Source: Neolentinus lepideus HHB14362 ss-1
Lineage: Eukaryota; Basidiomycota; Agaricomycetes; Gloeophyllales; Gloeophyllaceae
DNA length: 64,000 bases
Direction: 5' to 3'
Assembly (NCBI GenBank): GCA_001632425.1
Contig: KV425583.1
Location: forward strand, 255,781-319,780
The position numbers and the translations under genes were made by a program. The first letter of the stretch is position 1. Every line of letters starts with the position of its first letter. The notes under the pieces are model-generated. The model worked only from the letters and a program-made list of their open reading frames with translations. It was not told the origin of the DNA and ran no database searches. Below are positions 23,551 through 35,440 of the stretch, piece by piece.

Positions 23551-24135
23551 CCTTCTGTGAATTGGCCTTCGTGATGTACTTGAACTTTTGTGATGTACTT
23601 GACCTTTCGCGACGAAATGATAATATGACTTTGTGTGTTCTGACTTACGTGCGATGGATCGAAGCGTGATGTCTAGGTAAGGTCGACTTGGGTACTTCAT
23701 ACTCTAGAGCTGCGGGGGACTTGTCTCTCTGAGATGAGTAGCAGTTGAGGTGAACGCTTACTCAAATCTGTGTCAGCGCCACGGGAAGGGTGCTTTCTTA
23801 GACACGGCAACCGCCGTTCGACTTCTGACTTCTGACTTTGAAAGCCCACGCAACATGAGTTTCCCCTCGTAATGGATCCTCAGACCCAAATTGGCAAGTT
23901 CACAGTTACACTGCTAGGATGTTGAGAAGACGCATGACATGGGTCGCTGTGTAAATAGGAGGGATAAATTAGACGCCACAGGTTGCTTCATTCAGCCATG
24001 TCTGTATCATGAAGCCCATCCTGTTTTTCCCGGATCTGTGACTGGTCAATCAAGTATTTGAGAGTCGACGTGTTCTCATCGCACCTGAGGTGACCCCAAT
24101 CAGCCAGCAGTAAAAAGTGCCGTTAGACATGGAAC
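23551..24135. other. Intergenic, with an 18-bp tandem duplication
   Basis: No gene seen. GTGATGTACTTGA occurs twice in tandem at about 23571 and 23590. The rest is the 3' flank of PWP2. Confidence 0.4.
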
Positions 24136-26992
24136 TCACAATTTCGCAACCACAACCTCAAAATCCCCAAGGCCCTTTTGTACACTTCTCAGAACACTCG
24201 CGTATTCTCCGCTTCTATCCCGGAGCAGTCGTCCATGTGCACCCAGCACTGCCCTCACCCACGTCAATTCGAACTCAAGATGGGGGCTGTTCTGGTCCAT
24301 CCTCTCTGAGATGAAACGCAGCATGCGGTCGAGATACACGACCGGGAGCGCCTTTGCGATGAATCGTATGTCGCGAGTCGGGATCGATTCATATACGCGT
24401 GAGATTAGAGGATTCTCGTTCAGACGGAATGCCATGACGAGAGCCTTAAGGAACTCCTTGTTAGACAAGACAGTCATAATGGACTGAGGCGTCAGATCCA
24501 TGTCGAGGTCGAAGGGATCGAAGGTAACGTTGTCGTCCACAGAGTATATCAGAAGACCTTCAGTGGACGCCGCAGCCCATGCTCTTCCGGTAGGCGCAAA
24601 TCGGATGCACTTCGTCCGCGCTTCTGGGCGGTACCGCCGTTTCGAGAGATCACCTCTCTGCGCGCCGGGCAGCGTGTTGTAGTTGTCCAACCTATCTTGC
24701 AAATCGCTTTCCTCCCCCCGGTCATCGATCAAGTCCACGTTAATACCAGCATCGTTGACCCTCCGGCTGTCCAGGAACTCTTCCGTACCGTCCAGCGAAA
24801 GGTTTTCCGATATTTGAAACTTCTTAAGCATGACGCCTTCTTGCACATCGTACAGCACGACATACTTGCTGTTTCCACCAGCGAGTATACATCGGCCGTC
24901 CGCCGTCCAAGCAAGACTGTTGAACGACTTCCCCGACGCATTATTCGCGGCGCTGACGCGGTCGTCCGCTTTTCGACCACCAGAGATGTCCTTCCTCCCT
25001 TCGATGATGGTCGTCTGTTTGCCCTGCGCGACATCAAAGAAGGCAATCTGGCCGTCGAGCGTAGACGCCGCGAGCTCCTTGCCATCCGGCCTGAAGGCAA
25101 CAGATAGAACGTCCGAGTTCAGCTGGAACGGCTCCACATTCCTCGACCTCGCGAAGATGTTCCAAAGACGGATGGACTTGTCCCAGCTCCCGCTCGCTAG
25201 AACGTTGCCCCCGTTCGGGTCAAACGATAGCGAGCTGACCGGCCCCTCGTGGCCAGCGAGGACGTCGAGCAGTTTACCGGTCTGCACGGACCACAGGAAG
25301 ATCTCGAACGAGTCGGTCGACCCCGCTGCAACGACTTCGCCGCTGGGGTCCACCGCGAGACAAGAGAACTGGACGGGAGTTGGGGAGGTGAATACACGGA
25401 AGTTGCGGTAGCGGACGAGGTCGAAAGCGCGGACCGTGCCATCCAGAGAGGCAGAAAATAAGACCTGCTGGCCCTGTTTTGCGAACTCAATCGCTGAGAC
25501 CGCAGACGAGTGCTCGGAGAAGGTGACGAAGCAGAAACCAGATGTTGTGTTCCACACTTTTACTTTGCCGTCGTCCCCACCCGTGGCGATGTACTGACCG
25601 TCACTGGAATACGACAGGGTGTTCATGTCGAAATAATGGCCTTGTTGCTTGAGCACGTAGCTCTCGCTCTGCCACTCCCATACCAGGAGTTGCCCGAGCT
25701 TTTTGGCGCCAAATGCGAGCCATTCGCCTGACGGGTTGATAGCGACCGAGGAGATCTTCTCATTGGAGATGGACAAAGTGTGGATATTGGTAAAATCAGG
25801 TAACTCCCACAGACCGAAGACACCTGTCGAGAACCCGACGACCAGGAGCGATGATGCCACGTGGAAAGTAGAGCACACCACTTTCGTGTGCGCTTGGTTG
25901 AAGTAGTTCCTCTTGAAAACACCCCAGCGGGTGTTCGCGATCTTGTTTGCATCCAAAGTCGACTTGGAAGACTCGCCAGGCCTGTCGTCATCACTGTCGG
26001 ACATGTCTTCTAGCGTCTTTGCCTTCCATGTGAAAACAGCGCCGTCCCGGCTGACGGTGTATATCTGAGTCGTATGTCAGTTGTAAATCAGAGCTGGCTT
26101 GCGACGCAATTACATTTTCACCATCTGAGGAGAAGTATGCGGCAATGATGGCATCTCGATGACCAGAGAATGTCTTGGGACGGAATCCTTCTAGTGGGTC
26201 CAAGGTGAAGAGTCGAGCAGTCATATCACGAGACGTCGTGATGAAACATCTAAGCAATCGATGTTAGCAAAATGAATGATAGCAACTTGGCCTGCCACAC
26301 ACTTTGAGTCCGGGGACCACTCGATGCTCAGAACTTCGTCGTGGTGACCCGTATAGGTCCTGTGCAGAACGAACGGCGCAAATTCTCTGACGAGATGATT
26401 TGGCGTCCGCCAGACTTGTACATGAGTGTCGTGGGTTACAGCGATGTGCCTAGAACGTATCAGAAAGGCTGCGGGACTCTCGGAAGAGGTCCGGTATACA
26501 TACTTTCCGTCCGGAGAGAACTTCACAGCCTTCACCGGCTTATGAAAGTTGAAATGATGTAACACGACTCTCCTCCTGTAGTTGACGAGCAGCGCCCTTC
26601 CATCTAAGGTGAGTGAGAAGACGTAGTCTGTAGAGATTGCGAAGATGCGGACCTTCGTCAATGGAGATCAACACATTCGAGTCGGGGCTAAGAGCGATAG
26701 CGGCGATGTTCTTCCGATTCTCGAAAGGAAAGGTAAATGACTTGTTACTGCAATCTTCTAGTCAGAACTCCAGCAAAAAAGCAAGGCTTGTGGCGGGCGA
26801 ATGAAACTTACTTCACGAGGTCAAACACCGACACGCGATTCCCAACTGGACTCAGCACTGAGTTCCCATCCGGCGTGAATACTATGTTACCCTGCCGGTA
26901 AACCGTTCCGAGGATGTTCGAAAGCTGTAGGTTGTCAGTCTTCTAGACCGAACATGAAAATACTGAGGACAGACCTTATAATTTGCCTTCAT
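24136..26992 (-). CDS. PWP2: PWP2, WD40 subunit of the UTP-B complex
   Basis: Pwp2 (Utp1) is a scaffold of the UTP-B subcomplex of the small-subunit processome and is needed for 18S rRNA maturation in the nucleolus. Minus-strand exons 26975-26992, 26812-26924, 26653-26747, 26504-26603, 26303-26449, 26114-26249 and 24136-26064 give 845 aa. It starts MKANYKLSNILGTVYRQGN. Tandem WD40 blades run through about residue 620, for example VKAVKFSPDGKHIAVTHD, EVLSIEWSPDSKCFITTSRD, GGDDGKVKVWN and LASGSWDKSIRLWN. The Utp12-type C-terminal domain starts near residue 700 (TPQSIMTVLSNKEFLKALVM). An acidic linker SDSDDDRPGESS follows the early blades. It is divergent from the MAT2B-like gene, with 598 bp between start codons. 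Confidence 0.95.
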
Positions 26993-27590
26993 GGAGTTTT
27001 GGATTATTTGCCAGTTCCTGACGAGTGCCCCTTGACTCAAGAAATCTCAGGAGGAGGTATTTAAAGGACAAGAAACAGAAACGACGCGGACCTGAATTGC
27101 AAGAAACCGCAAGCACTCGATCAAGACAGAGAGCGCAACATTTTCAAACTCCGTCGATCAACCAAACATGGTATCGGTGTAGCTCTGTTTGGATATGTTT
27201 GACAATGTCCAACGATGTTTCTTCGGATAAGTCGAATGAGATCCCATCCAATGAATGGTTTTATGTTATATCTTGAGCTTTCTAGTATGACGGGGGTTCT
27301 ATCATGTTTGGATGTTTGGGTGACATAGAATTACTCGGTGCTACTGAAGCTTGGTCCATCCCCAATTATTGTGTCAAGCACCATGATAGTTTCAGTAACA
27401 TGCGCGTAGTACTTTCTTCAGATTTAGCACTCGCTTCAGGCTGACACGATTCCGAGCGAGTGTTGGTAAAGAATTTGCAAGAGTACGGCTCTAACCGAGA
27501 AGCATGGTGGCTGTGCGGTCTGTGGATCTTATCACAGCGTCTTGAAATCTGCGACCGCTGTCTACTCTCAGTGCTCACCATACAGGCAGA
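26993..27590. other. Divergent intergenic region PWP2 / MAT2B-like
   Basis: 598 bp with no gene; it must carry both promoters. No clear TATA box seen. Confidence 0.4.
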
Positions 27591-28882
27591 ATGAAAGTCA
27601 TCGTCACAGGTAACCTATTCCTTCAACGCTACAATAATTGGCGACTGACGATATGATCCATAGGAGCATCCGGTGTACTCGGCACTGCCGTCTACGCCGC
27701 TTTCAAGAAAGGCGGACATGAAGTCCTCGGCCTAGCAAACTCGAGAGCTACAGGAGAACTCAAGAAGGTCAATATCACCAACAAGGGGGAAACAGAAGCT
27801 GTTTTCAAGGAGTTCCAACCCAATTGTGCATAGTCAGTTTCTTTGAGTCTGGGTGGGAGAAGTGCTGATTAGGCTACCGTGATGACAAGGGGTAATACAC
27901 TGCGCGGCTGAGAGGAGGCCCGATGTTGCTGAGAAGGTGGGTTGTTTGTGCTGTGAAGGAGAATATTAGATTTAATGAGGCGCCGTCTGTAGAATCCCGA
28001 AGGCGCCCGAGTGGTGAGCACCGCGTTGAATCTCGTTCGACCTCCGCCCGCTCTGACACACCGCTAGCTCAACGTGTCCGCCTCAGAATACCTAGCTCAT
28101 CTATCGCGTGATCTGAGATTCACTCTCATCTATATATCAACAGGTGCTGTTTCGTGTAGCGGCTCTGTGTGCAGCTGTGACTAAAGAGGTCGACCACCTA
28201 GACTATGTATTCGACGGCACATCGCCTCCCTATACCCCCTCTTCGCAAACCAACCCGGTCAACTTGTACGGTCGCACGAAACGAGACGGCGAGATAGCTG
28301 TGCTCGGCGTACAGGGTGCCAAATCCATTGTACTCCGCGTACCCGTCCTGTAGGTCAACTTTGGTTTCCTCGGGTTGAGGCTGACAGAGTCTGTGCAGAT
28401 ATGGTCCCGCACCGAAGAATTCAGACACCGCCGTGAATATCCTCCTCGATGTCGTCGAAGACCAGTCGGGGAAGACGTACAAGATGGATCACTACGCCAC
28501 GCGGTACCCCACTAACGTCGTAGACATCGCGAATTTCCTCGTCCGCCTCTCAGGTACAATGTCTCTCTCTCAAACCTCAACGGTACTAATGATGACGTGC
28601 TATATAGCCCTCAGGAATGTCACCCTCCCTCCCATCATGCATTACTCCGCCGCAGAGCCGTTCACAAAGTACGAGATGTGCTTGATTTTCGCGAAGATCC
28701 TCGGCCTGCCTCACAGTCACATCATTCCGGATGCGGAAGCACCGAAGGGGGAGGCTGCGACAAGTCGGCCAAGGGATTGTCAGCTTTACACGCGGGAGAC
28801 AGAGGATCTCGGCGTCGAGGGTGGTCTGGGCCTCTCATTATTTGAGGAGTGGTGGACGGAGTATTTGAAGGACTCTCAGTGA
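27591..28882 (+). CDS. MAT2B/RmlD-like NAD(P)-dependent reductase
   Basis: Short-chain reductase of the RmlD type, closest in layout to the regulatory beta subunit of methionine adenosyltransferase (MAT2B). That subunit binds the catalytic subunit making S-adenosylmethionine. Exons 27591-27609, 27664-27825, 27890-27936, 27993-28013, 28068-28143, 28202-28349, 28399-28553 and 28608-28882 give 300 aa. The Rossmann motif TGASGVLG is at residues 7-14. VIHCAAERRPDVAEK and NPEGARVLNVSASEY follow. The catalytic segment is IYISTDYVFDG with the YGRTKRDGE Tyr-x3-Lys variant. The end has a YATRYPTNVVDIANF block. Enzyme activity versus a purely regulatory role cannot be decided from sequence. It is convergent with the 70-aa gene (200 bp gap). 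Confidence 0.88.
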
Positions 28883-29082
28883 AGAATGCAAGTGCAGATA
28901 TGAGCGTGTACGAGTTAGCGTTGCTTTGTAGATCGTGAGCGGGTGATTGATGGATTGAATTATAATGCTATCATTCCTCCCCTGCTTTGTATAGGGATAC
29001 AACCCATCCGCGATGGTACAACTGCGAGCTCCAATTATATTCATATACATGCAACTTTGACCACCGCGCCCTGATGATCATG

Positions 29083-29415
29083 ACTACTTTTCCTTGGGCT
29101 GCACGGTATGCCATCGTCAAGTCTCGGCCAATGCGAAGGAAGCTTGGAGGAACATACCTGAACACCATGAGCCTGTTTCTGCGTCTGTTCCTTGTTAGAG
29201 TCCTTGAAATAAGCTTCAAGAGTGCCTCCGCGTCAGAGATCGGCTCAACCAAGGCGAATCAGACGCTACTCACATCCTCTCTGTTCGCTGTCTGGCACGG
29301 CATCGACCCCCTCGCCTAAGCTAGCCTGCTTCACGGACGAGGCACCCATCGGCTTATCCTCTCCTGTCGCCTCGAGAGGGGGAGACTGAGTACCGGTAAT
29401 TCCTTTAGAGGACAT
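29083..29415 (-). CDS. 70-aa hydrophilic protein, unknown
   Basis: Minus-strand exons 29274-29415, 29158-29213 and 29083-29097 join to a 70-aa protein beginning MSSKGITGTQSPPLEATGED and ending QKQAHGVQPKEK. It contains SYFKDSNKEQTQK. It is hydrophilic, with no signal peptide or membrane segment, and I recognise no domain. The last coding exon is only 15 nt. A good TATA box lies 37 bp upstream of the ATG. Clean intron signals with three in-frame junctions, plus the TATA box, make a real gene likely. The choice of the 29214 acceptor is inference: it is the one that avoids an immediate stop. Confidence 0.55.
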
Positions 29416-29451
29416 GAGGTTTGTTAACGTAGCCGTGCAATGGACAGGGAC

Positions 29452-29459
29452 CTTATATA
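29452..29459 (-). promoter_or_regulatory. TATA box of the 70-aa gene
   Basis: Minus-strand TATATAAG, 37 bp upstream of the ATG at 29415. Confidence 0.5.
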
Positions 29460-29659
29460 CTTTTGGAGAGGATCACGTCCGATGATGTCATGCTTTCTCT
29501 TGTTAGAGATGGGACCACCTGATTTGGAAGCTGTGGCTGAACCACGTCGCGATTGATGAAAGCGAGCAGTATAATGTCTTGAACTTCAAATTTTCAGATA
29601 CCCCTAGCTAAGGTAATTCCTTCAAACCTGCGTATTATCGACGAGCCACATAAAACATA

Positions 29660-29828
29660 CAGTTGAGTTTCTCACAATGCATCAGGTTGGAACCGGCCAT
29701 TTCTTATGCATAATGAGATCTTATGCATCCACTAGTGGGGCGCACTTATGGCATTTTGGGTCGTGAAATCCTTATGCGTTATCAGCCACTATGCATTATC
29801 AGCTCATGCATTATGAGAAACTCAACTG
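29660..29828. mobile_element. 169-bp MITE with TA target duplication (Tc1/mariner-like)
   Basis: The ends are inverted copies: CAGTTGAGTTTCTCACAATG at 29660 and its reverse complement (one mismatch) ending at 29828, extending to about 23 bp. TA dinucleotides flank both ends (29658-29659 and 29829-29830), the target-site duplication of Tc1/mariner-like elements. The interior is AT-rich, repeats ATGCATTATGAG-like words in both orientations and has no coding capacity. It is non-autonomous, and no transposase lies in the window. Confidence 0.85.
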
Positions 29829-29830
29829 TA

Positions 29831-30459
29831 GTAGAATAGGATAACGCGTGACCACACAGGTACCCCCTCCGCCACCTGCATGGCATCGATATCATAGACA
29901 AAAGTTGTTGCAACTGGGATATTTGTGTTTTGCCTTCCATATTTGACAATGCTGGAAATCTATCCAGCCCTGAGGATCCAATTCAAGGGACAAAACCAGC
30001 GCAACAAAGAGTAGGCTCCTCACTTGTGAGGGTATCTAAGAGGGCTGCGCATTTCCAGTTCCAATGCGTCTATATGTTTGGGATAGTGAATCTAACGAGC
30101 CGTTGCTCACCATTATGGCAATGTAGGTCTGACGCAAACATGCCAGTGAGTCTCTTTGTCGACCGCAAGAGGAATCATGATACCTTATGATGATTCCCTT
30201 CACCATACAATCAGGTGGATGGAACCGGCAATAAGATGGATAGGGCGTCTACCTTGTACACGCTCGATAACTTGAAGGAAGAAGTTACGTCAATCGTATA
30301 GATAGCAACGCCATGGTTTACGACTGTGAGCTAAATTTGCGCTCAGAGAGAGAGAGTAAGCCGCTCCGTGAGACGAGAGACGAGCCAGACTCGACCGAAC
30401 GCGAGGTCACTCATCGTGATAAAGTTGTCTTATTCGCAAGCTTGAAAATCGATACATCA
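29831..30459. other. Intergenic, no supported gene
   Basis: 630 bp between the MITE and APH copy 2. The open frame at 29930-30190 has no support. Confidence 0.35.
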
Positions 30460-31772
30460 CTAAACGTCGAAGTCCACACCCTGCATCCACTTGTCTGTTC
30501 GCTCGAAGTCCTCTAGCGGATCAGCAACGTTACTAAGCTGGGCCAAGACCAAGTACTGACGAAGCTGCTTCCCAGGTTCTCCAGTAGCAGCGAGCCAGGC
30601 AGGTACTTGCTGTCCTACATGGGCTCTAAACAAGCGCTGGTACAGTTGTTTCTCCTGCGAGCTCATGGCCTCTTCATCAATGTGGTCGAAGGGGCGTGGT
30701 TGAATAGCCCAGAGCGGGGCCGTCCTGGTACCCTCCCAATCGATGACGGACTTGATGATGACTGGGTTTGCCGCATCGAGCAGGATGTTGCTGCAATTCA
30801 TATCACCATGCTCAAGAGCGATGGTAGACATATCGTCGTCGCGCTCCTCGGGAACGACACCGTCAAACGCAATCCTCTGCATCGCAGTGTTCTTGTACTG
30901 GAGCTGTAAGCTGTTCGCTTTGAGAGATAGCTGATACTTGAGGTCGCCTTCGGCCATAGCTAGAAGCCACCTGCGAGGGGAGTCGAAGGGGCCGCACTTC
31001 TCTGGATCCGGAGGAGCGACGGCGAAGAAATTGTTGGAGGGCATGAACGTCATAGGACCAACCCTGAAACCGCCCTTACCGTCATCCCATATGCTGCCAA
31101 TACTCGAGAAGCGAAGTTTGAGGAGCTGGGCCCAGACGTCAGCGATGGAACGGACGACAAGCGAGCGCTGATCCTTGTTCATATTCGGCCAGGCTTTCTG
31201 CAGCTCGACGCCTTCAACCTGCACGAAAATACTGAGATGCGTCCGCCAAAAACAACAGTCAAACTCACGAATTCCATCACCATCCACTCACCACCTACTT
31301 TCCCATCCTCGTCTGGATCGTATGCGAACACATCGGGCACAGGAATTCCGGTGTTTTCTTGGACCAACTGCATGGTCGCTATCTGGAAGATTGGTCAAAG
31401 AATGAGTCGTGTCCGTGTGGCATGGCAGAGAATATTTACTTCGGACGCCATCTTTGCTGCCGGTGTAATGCCACTGCCACTTCCAGGGCGCCTGAAAGCG
31501 GGGCAGTGGATCCGAACGAGTACCTTTGCTTCGTCGGCTAAGGTGGCAATGAATACCTTGCAACATTGTTCACTACAGTGCAAATTTGACAAGACGAGAA
31601 CTGACCTTGTGATGACTCCCTAAGAGCACGGTTCAGTGGCAAGTCAAGTGGCACTCAAGGTTCACTTACCCCACGCGTATCCTTGAAGATCCTTACAAGG
31701 CTTTGAGAGACGTTCGCCGACACGAACTGCAAGGGTTTCTATGTTAATCTCGGAGTCGACGTGCAACGACAT
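30460..31772 (-). CDS. APH-fold small-molecule kinase-like protein, copy 2
   Basis: 368-aa paralogue of the kinase at 7895. Minus-strand exons 31670-31772, 31606-31619 (14 nt), 31440-31556, 31269-31382 and 30460-31218 join in frame. It starts MSLHVDSEINIETLAVRVGE. The 14-nt exon supplies GSHHK. The next exon is VFIATLADEAKVLVRIHCP to KMASE, then IATMQLVQENTGIPVPDVFA and GGEWMVMEF. The catalytic loop is LEHGDMNCSNIL and the metal site is VIDWEGT, so the essential Asp residues are kept. The 114-nt fourth exon is the same length in all three paralogues. Its substrate is unknown. It is head-to-head with small gene B across 359 bp. Confidence 0.87.
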
Positions 31773-32131
31773 ATTGCAGTGAAACGAATTGCAAGTGGGA
31801 GAGTAAGAGTGAGCTTTAAGAACGAGTGGCAACACAGAAGCGGTGTTTAAATATGCAGGCCACATCACCACATCAGCGGTTCAAGGTCGCACATGCCACA
31901 CGGTGAGTTTGCCCATCCGAGTGTCACATTCGATGGCTATCTGACGCCGATACGGGTGGGCGTCTGTGTCGGACGATATCGCCGGCTGGGGTGGCCACAG
32001 AAGTTCGTACGCCTGGGAATGTTTTGATGCATGGTTGAAATTTCGAGGACCCCAGCCCAGCCAAACACCTCCTTTGTGTATACTCTCGTCGACTGTACCC
32101 CATCCCGATTTCGAGTCCCTGTCCTTCAATA
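31773..32131. promoter_or_regulatory. Divergent promoter region, APH copy 2 / small gene B
   Basis: 359 bp separate the two start codons. A minus-strand TATTTAAA at 31846-31853 lies about 75 bp from the kinase ATG and is a fair TATA candidate. Confidence 0.5.
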
Positions 32132-32443
32132 ATGCCCAGTCCCATAATGAATCCCAATGGAGTGACTAGAAACTGGGTGGTGCGCCAGCAGTGGCTTGAG
32201 GGGGAGGAGTGCGGCGTCTGGGTCGCAAAAGAGAAAGTCTCATACTTATACATCTGCATTCTTGAACGTGAGTCTCTGCCCAAGGTGAGCTGAGTAAAGA
32301 GCCTCACGTCTTTTTCCCCTAGATTACAGTGACGGAACCAACGGGGTATGTTGAGTCTTGTCGATTCGCGTTCTGCCTGACTGATTGCGAGGCGAATGTA
32401 GCCCCCAAACGAAACGTTCTGGAGGTTCCTCCGAAAGGATTGA
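32132..32443 (+). CDS. Small CBM5/12-like protein B
   Basis: 66-aa paralogue of protein A from exons 32132-32267, 32323-32345 and 32402-32443, in frame. The N terminus is shorter (MPSPIMNPNGVTRNW). The core reads QQWLEGEECGVWVAKEKVSY, then LYICILEH, YSDGTNG on the 23-nt exon, and PPNETFWRFLRKD. Compared with protein A it lacks one of the W..G repeats at the front but keeps the central Cys-x-x-Trp, the exon-2 His and the final Trp. No signal peptide, so a cytosolic location is likely. Sugar binding is only inferred. Confidence 0.72.
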
Positions 32444-34820
32444 ATTTTTTGAAGGGATGAGATCGAAGAATGGTGTACGCTATATGTGGAAACATCAATG
32501 TGAGTTCAGTTCATTTGACGGTATCGACCAAGTCGATTAATCATCCTCCTGCGGCGAAGAACCCTCAAAAACATTTCAAAATCATCGTGTACTTATATCA
32601 TCTGTTGTGATAACTCAATGGCAAGATATATTGGGAAGTGACCAACGTACCTATATATGACCTTGCGCAACCTGGAAGTGTAACTTCCACACCGTTGGCC
32701 CCGTTCTGGAGGCTATGTAGCTATCACACACTGTCACTTCAAAGGCTTATGCAAATGATAAATAAAATTGGAGGCCGTTCAGCGATAGTATGTCCAAACG
32801 CATTGAACGCCCATGAAATGTGAAGACACGTCCAGTGGAAAAGAACAAATTCACGCACAAATACTTCCTAATCTATGGTTGTATCAACACAGCGATCGGA
32901 TCTACCAAGACACTAGGCCATAGGTCGGGACAAACTGGTCAGGAGCGTGATTCTGTTAGTATTGCGGGCGAGAGGGGACGTGACCAGACGTCATTATAGT
33001 CTGTTTACCAGACACTTTCAGTGGACTGCGTTCTTAGCCGTACGTGGAAAGTGTTGTGCGGTATCGGAGCTTAACCGTAGTGCATCACGACAAATACGAC
33101 CTTTAGAATACTGCCTGAGTCTTGACATCATTCAAGTTTAGGGAAAAGCGGTCGAATACCGACGTAGGTGCAATTAACTTCGCTTGACCCCAGCAGACTT
33201 CATAGCTTGGCGTGAAGTAGCGAATGCACAACCCTCCTCATATCATCCTACGCAGCACAACCCAGCCTAATCTCACATATCATGACTACAGAGTCACCCA
33301 TCAGGCTCGGGGTGCTGTCGACTGTTCAATCGAATATCATCGTGGCTCTGTGACTTGACAGTGTCTCGAGAGTCGATGTGAGTTTTTTCTGCTCTATACA
33401 GCACATGAATCATCGAGGACATTCGCTGAGGGCCCCGGCATGTGGTGGTAACTTAGTTATTTTGACTCGATAAGTGACCAGAATGGCTGCAGCTTTTCGA
33501 TCCTCAAGACGTTGCCAGAGCTTGCGTAATGATATGTCTGAAGCCTGAGGAATAGAGACATAAGACTGGCACGATTCTCAACCCAAGGACTGACTAGAGT
33601 AGGTCACAAAAGTACTAGAGCAGTAACAGTCACGTCCTCCGAAGCTTCGCAGAAAGTTTGGACATGGAACGAACATCGGGCTCTGAAACGACGACTGATT
33701 TTCTTGATCTTATCCTCTGAAATGTACCGCATTATCGCTGCACTGAGCTGTACGGGTCATGACCTGATCAGAGCAGAGTTATCAGCCTCCTCGAGTCTAA
33801 ATCTCGGAATCTTCACTGTCGCAGCGCCGCTACTCGTTGCGTGCCAACTGTAAACCTGAACATAGGCACACCAGCTGGTCGCACTCGAGATGATATAAGC
33901 ACTTTCCAATGGTGTAGGTAAGTATCTGGTCTCCTCGCGATTACTGGCATGGCTAACCGTGGTGTAACTATGGTTCTTCCATCATATGTCCAGGAACTTT
34001 AGGAAGATACGATATATACTCTGAAACAGTGAGCGTGGGTCATACAAATCTCTGCTTGTGATGGGTGACGCCGTCCCAAAGCCAGTCAAGTCTGTACTCG
34101 AGAGGACGTCCGATGCATCAAGGCCCAAGGGTCCAATGCCAAAAAAGACAGGCAATCGGCCATCTAATCAATACCCCCATATAGCCAACTAATGGATGCG
34201 TAAACTGTTCTGGTAAGCCTCGTTCATTCGTCAGAAGCAAAACTTCCATTACTTCGACAGACCTTTGGCCGCGGGGGAACTCCGTACATGACGGAAGCAA
34301 ATGAAAAGAAGTATGGATACATCACGGTCATTGGACAAATTAGGATCCGATTCTTTATCGACGGCATTGTTCGACTTGGGCGCTATTACTAGCCGACTCA
34401 GCATGAGTCCGGTATGTTCCAAGGGACGGAAAGCTCAGCTAGTGGAAGTCAGAAATAAAGACGTTCTCTATTGTGACGCGTGGATCCAAATGACGAGCGA
34501 CAACGTTCAACATCCGCTCCGATACCAGCCGAATTCGATAAATTTCAACGATGTACGGTCTCAAGAACAGAAAATTTCAACCAGCCGTAGCCGGAGATAG
34601 CCCATGAAGAAGCACGTTATCGGACGGCAACCACATCTTTCCACGCGATTCCAGATCTAAATTTTCTGCCTCCGTGATCTCTGCTGGACATAAATACGTC
34701 TGCCCGGACCAGTGTCAACCTCAACATACCCCCCATCGCGGCACCGCATCCGCACTAACTACGACCCTCTCAATCTTGCGCATACTCCTCTGTTCAAAGA
34801 CGCTGCATCGTGACATAGCC
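32444..34820. other. 2.4-kb gene-poor stretch
   Basis: No gene supported. A search by eye for a fourth APH-fold kinase (HxD...N, DWE, GGEWMVME) found none. Short frames at 34301-34600 and elsewhere are not convincing. Confidence 0.4.
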
Positions 34821-35171
34821 ATGCCTTCTGAGGTTGTCCAAGTCGGTGAACAAACAGTAACACTGGTCTCCCGTACCACAGAAGAAGAGACCGAGTCGGA
34901 TGCCTGGCGATCTGGAAGGAGATATGCCAAAGGCGATGAATGCACCCTCGTCTCCGTTGCGTTAAGGACTGTCGTGGTCTATCAATGTATCAAAAGTCGT
35001 AAGTCGAGATTATCACTCTTTCCATGTTGGTAGCAGCCTCTAATTTCGCGTGCAGATACGAGTGAATATGACAACAAGGTAGACTTCTCCCTTCTATTCC
35101 TGCCTCCCTTCTCAGGCATATCCCTCTAGCCGCCCACTTCGGAGTACTGGGTAATCGCAGAAGTCTTGTAA
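34821..35171 (+). CDS. Small CBM5/12-like protein C
   Basis: 80-aa paralogue from exons 34821-34998, 35056-35078 and 35130-35171. It starts MPSEVVQVGEQTVTLVSRTT, then DAWRSGRRYAKGDECTL and VVVYQCIKSH, then TSEYDNK on the 23-nt exon, then PPTSEYWVIAEVL. The YAKGDECTL and YQCxxxHxS pattern is the copy closest to canonical CBM5/12 (W..G..Y..GD.V...Y.C...H.S). Unlike the other three it has no head-to-head kinase within 2 kb upstream. The nearest kinase (copy 3) is convergent on its 3' side, 269 bp between stops. Confidence 0.75.
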
Positions 35172-35440
35172 CATCTGATTGTTTTTGGTGCACGGCTCAA
35201 TGGATCTTCGTAACGCATAGTTTCCCCTTGTATCTGCGTACTTCGGCTACTGCTATATTTTCTTACCGTACTTTAACTCCCTTGTCGCGTGTCCTACAAA
35301 GTCACATGGACAGTTTCATCTGAGCACGGTTCCCATTATGCCCGCATGATTTTCATAACAATGTCTGTATTCAAGTGTCCTACTATTCGTTTCTATCGCA
35401 ATGCATGTCTTATGTGCTGTCTAGAACCACGAACTGCCAG

